A stretch of 64,000 nt of DNA from Clostridiales bacterium (lineage in GTDB: Bacteria > Bacillota > Clostridia > Christensenellales > Pumilibacteraceae), in the NCBI GenBank assembly GCA_022511445.1, contig JAFLVE010000106.1:62001-126000 (forward strand), given 5' to 3'. Below, one piece after another: positions 62,023 to 64,000 of the stretch. A program made the translations under genes and the position numbers. Every line of letters starts with the position of its first letter. Within the stretch, counting starts at the first letter, position 1. The notes beneath the pieces were generated by a model, which was not told the origin of the DNA, did no database searches, and saw only the letters and a list, made by a program, of their open reading frames with translations.

Positions 62023-62895
62023 TTACCTATTGTAGCCGCGGTCCGTGGGGCGCGGGGAATTGACAAGCGAATCGATATCGAACAAATTCCAAGGGAATTC
62101 GTCGGGCGGCTGTGCAAGGAAGGTCATGATATCGCCCGTAACGGGATGGGAAAAGCTCAGTCTGTACGCCCAGAGCGCAAGGTGCGGGCTTTTTACAAGC
62201 TTGTCCGCGGCGTACTTTCCGTCCCCCACTATTGGCGCGCCGAGCGCGTTCAGCTGAACGCGGGCTTGGTGCGATCTGCCCGTAATAAGGTCGACCTTTA
62301 CGAACGACAACCCGTCCTTTTCGTCAAGCACCGCTATATCCGACACCGCTCTTTTTACGCCCTCGAGCGTGGACGGAGCAATAAGCACGGTGTTTGTCTT
62401 TTCGTTCTTTTCAAGATAATGCTCCACCCGTCCCGTGCGGTTGGGTCTGCCGACGGTTACGGCGCAGTACGTTTTATCCACCTCGCCGTCGCGGATTTGC
62501 TCGGACAGTCGACCCGCCGCCTTAGAGGTCTTTGCAAAAACCATTACGCCGCCCGTAGGTCTGTCCAGTCGGTGCAAAAGTCCGACGTACGCGTTGCCCG
62601 GCTTGTTGTACTTTTTTACGAGGTAGCTTTTAATCATCGACAGCAAGTCGCTATCGCGGCTTATATCCTCCTGCGTGGGGACGTCCTGCGGCTTGACTAC
62701 GACGATAATATGATTGTCCTCGTGGAGTATCTTAAACCCCGGGTCGAAATCAGGCTCGTCCTTTTTGGGTGCGTCGGAGGACTTTTTTGCCGACTCCACC
62801 GCGTCGAGACGAATCACCACCCGCGATTTTACCGCCTGCTTATTGTCGTTCGGCGAAGCGTCGGTCTTATTAACTTTTTCGTCGGTGTCGTTCAC
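62023..62895 (-). CDS. RluA-family pseudouridine synthase
   Basis: A 290-residue protein. A charged N-terminal region of about 50 residues leads into the RluA catalytic domain with the motif LLHRLDRPTGGVMVFAKT. Asp111 is the catalytic residue. ITGRSHQARVQL (the usual RxHQxRxQ) also fits. No S4 domain is visible. It isomerises uridines in rRNA or tRNA, and the target site cannot be assigned. The ATG overlaps the stop of the methyltransferase gene (ATGA, 62892-62895). Confidence 0.93.
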   Translation of the reverse strand: MNDTDEKVNKTDASPNDNKQAVKSRVVIRLDAVESAKKSSDAPKKDEPDFDPGFKILHEDNHIIVVVKPQDVPTQEDISRDSDLLSMIKSYLVKKYNKPGNAYVGLLHRLDRPTGGVMVFAKTSKAAGRLSEQIRDGEVDKTYCAVTVGRPNRTGRVEHYLEKNEKTNTVLIAPSTLEGVKRAVSDIAVLDEKDGLSFVKVDLITGRSHQARVQLNALGAPIVGDGKYAADKLVKSPHLALWAYRLSFSHPVTGDIMTFLAQPPDEFPWNLFDIDSLVNSPRPTDRGYNR

Positions 62896-63746
62896 TTATT
62901 CCTCCAAAGCCCGCTGCATCCGCACGGCAGCGCAATTTCACATTCCGTGGGCAGGCACACCTCGTACGATGTCGTTTTGCCCGAAGGGAGAAGCAGCGTA
63001 AGCAGGTTTTGTATCGTCTGCGGCTGAAGCCCGGTAGTGTAGCTGTTTATAAGAAAGAACTCGGGTTCATCGAGAAGCTTAGCCGTCAGTGATACAAGCT
63101 CGAAAATATCGTCCTCCATTTTCCACACCTCGCCCGAAGCGCCTCTGCCGTAGCTGGGCGGGTCCATGATAACCGCGTTGTACGTCTTTCCACGCTTAAT
63201 CTCGCGCATGACGAACTTTTTGCAGTCGTCTATTATAAAGCGGGTGTTTTCCCTCGGCACGGAATTAAGCGAGCAGTTAAGGTTAGCCCGCTCCACCATG
63301 CCCTTTGCGGCGTCCACGTGCGTGACTGCCGCGCCAGATTTACTCAGCACCGCGGTGGACGCACCCGTGTATGCGAAAAGGTTAAGTATCTTAAGCTTTT
63401 TGCCTTTTTCCGCATTTTGCTTTACTATCCCCGAGAGGATGTCCCAATTGACCGCCTGTTCGGGGAAAAGTCCTGTGTGCTTAAAGCCGGTCGGTCTAAC
63501 CGAAAACACGTACTCGCGCCAAGATATTTTCCACTCGTCGGGCATCGGCTTATTTACAATCCACCTGCCGCCGCCGGCGCGGTCGCGCTCGTACCTTGCG
63601 TGCGTGTCGAACTTTTTGTAGTCGACGGTAGGCGCCCAAATAGCCTGCGGGTCGGGTCGGAGGAGAACTATATCCCCCCACTTTTCAAGCTTCAGCCCGC
63701 CGCCCGTGCCGAGAATTTTATAGTCAATCCAATCGGGCGCTAACAT
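62892..63746 (-). CDS. Class I SAM-dependent rRNA methyltransferase
   Basis: A 284-residue methyltransferase of the RlmI/RlmK-like group. Motif I is NLFAYTGASTAVLSKSGA, and the catalytic block is VIMDPPSYGRG. The C-terminus ends in LPTECEIALPCGCSGLWR. It lacks the N-terminal PUA domain of RlmI. Its start overlaps the ileS stop by 7 bases and it is coupled to the RluA gene by ATGA, so three RNA-related genes are joined in one transcript. Confidence 0.9.
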   Translation of the reverse strand: MLAPDWIDYKILGTGGGLKLEKWGDIVLLRPDPQAIWAPTVDYKKFDTHARYERDRAGGGRWIVNKPMPDEWKISWREYVFSVRPTGFKHTGLFPEQAVNWDILSGIVKQNAEKGKKLKILNLFAYTGASTAVLSKSGAAVTHVDAAKGMVERANLNCSLNSVPRENTRFIIDDCKKFVMREIKRGKTYNAVIMDPPSYGRGASGEVWKMEDDIFELVSLTAKLLDEPEFFLINSYTTGLQPQTIQNLLTLLLPSGKTTSYEVCLPTECEIALPCGCSGLWRNK

Positions 63747-64000
63747 TTTATAACCGCGATTAAAACTTCGTGTCCGTTGATGTCGAAGGGCTGTGCGCTT
63801 TTACCGTACATCTTGTTGGTTTCCAGGCTTTCAATCTGGTCGGCGAGCGTTACCTTTCCTATCCTCTCGCCGTGCTGCCCGAGCACGCCCGAAATAAACT
63901 CGTCGCCGAGATAGTAAATATTGATTCTGTCGGTAACGTCGAAGCCGAGCGCCTTTCTCTGCGCCTGAATCTTGGAAATAAGCTCGCGCGCCGCGCCCTC
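63740..64000 (-). CDS. ileS: Isoleucyl-tRNA synthetase, C-terminal fragment
   Basis: The 5' part lies beyond the right edge of the window. The visible 86 codons end in TAG at 63740-63742. They read EGAARELISKIQAQRKALGF, then DVTDRINIYY, the typical C-terminal helix and beta segment after the anticodon-binding domain in isoleucyl-tRNA synthetases of the long-tailed type. This attribution rests on that segment only. Confidence 0.8.
   Translation of the reverse strand, partial: EGAARELISKIQAQRKALGFDVTDRINIYYLGDEFISGVLGQHGERIGKVTLADQIESLETNKMYGKSAQPFDINGHEVLIAVIKC

Overview
The window reads as one chromosomal contig of a Gram-positive, probably gut-associated member of the Clostridia. This is inference, and no closer placement is supported by the sequence alone. 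The basis is consensus TTGACA/TATAAT-type promoters, AGGAGG-type ribosome binding sites, a type II fatty-acid operon, an M23 peptidase resembling sporulation SpoIIQ, and lipoproteins and surface proteins with MBG, BspA-type leucine-rich and InlB-type repeats. Base composition is close to 50% GC. Every gene except one (an aldo/keto reductase at 59506-60447) lies on the minus strand, so transcription runs from right to left. No rRNA, tRNA, CRISPR array, transposase or phage gene was seen.

Layout from left to right. 1-14397: an oligopeptide scavenging operon. From its promoter it reads surface lipoprotein, OppA, OppB, OppC, OppD, OppF, a small membrane protein and a large subtilase lipoprotein cut by the left edge. 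OppF carries very large Lys/Glu/Ala/Pro-rich tails. 14398-14917: intergenic DNA with a repeat and a terminator. 14918-23451: a fatty-acid operon (acp, a fused ketosynthase plus dead ketosynthase, fabG, fabZ, fabD, accD, accA, a flavodoxin-like reductase, plsX) with its own promoter and terminator. 23496-25371: a two-component system. 25386-53496: a 28-kb operon of eight co-oriented genes that I cannot match to a described system. 53571-56771: housekeeping genes rpmE, a DUF1385-PrmC fusion and prfA. 56857-64000: an MDR dehydrogenase, an M23 peptidase, a small secreted protein, the aldo/keto reductase, class II galT, an RluA-type pseudouridine synthase, an rRNA methyltransferase and the 3' end of ileS.

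The 28-kb operon is the most interesting part. It encodes a small membrane protein, a 1741-residue membrane-anchored leucine-rich repeat protein, a catalytically dead GH3 glycosidase domain joined through two membrane helices to a degenerate AAA+ domain, two membrane-anchored McrB-like AAA+ ATPases whose 386-residue cytoplasmic halves are identical, a coiled-coil protein lying between them, and two very large membrane-anchored MBG-repeat proteins with transglutaminase-like domains (1217 and 3447 residues). Five of the genes touch or overlap a neighbour by 1 or 4 bases, and the others are 6 to 36 bases apart, so they look co-expressed. The predicted arrangement is adhesive or enzymatic repeat proteins outside the cell and AAA+ ATPases beneath the membrane. 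In outline this recalls MoxR-DUF58-transglutaminase clusters, but with different parts. Its promoter overlaps a perfect 11-bp inverted repeat that could be an operator.
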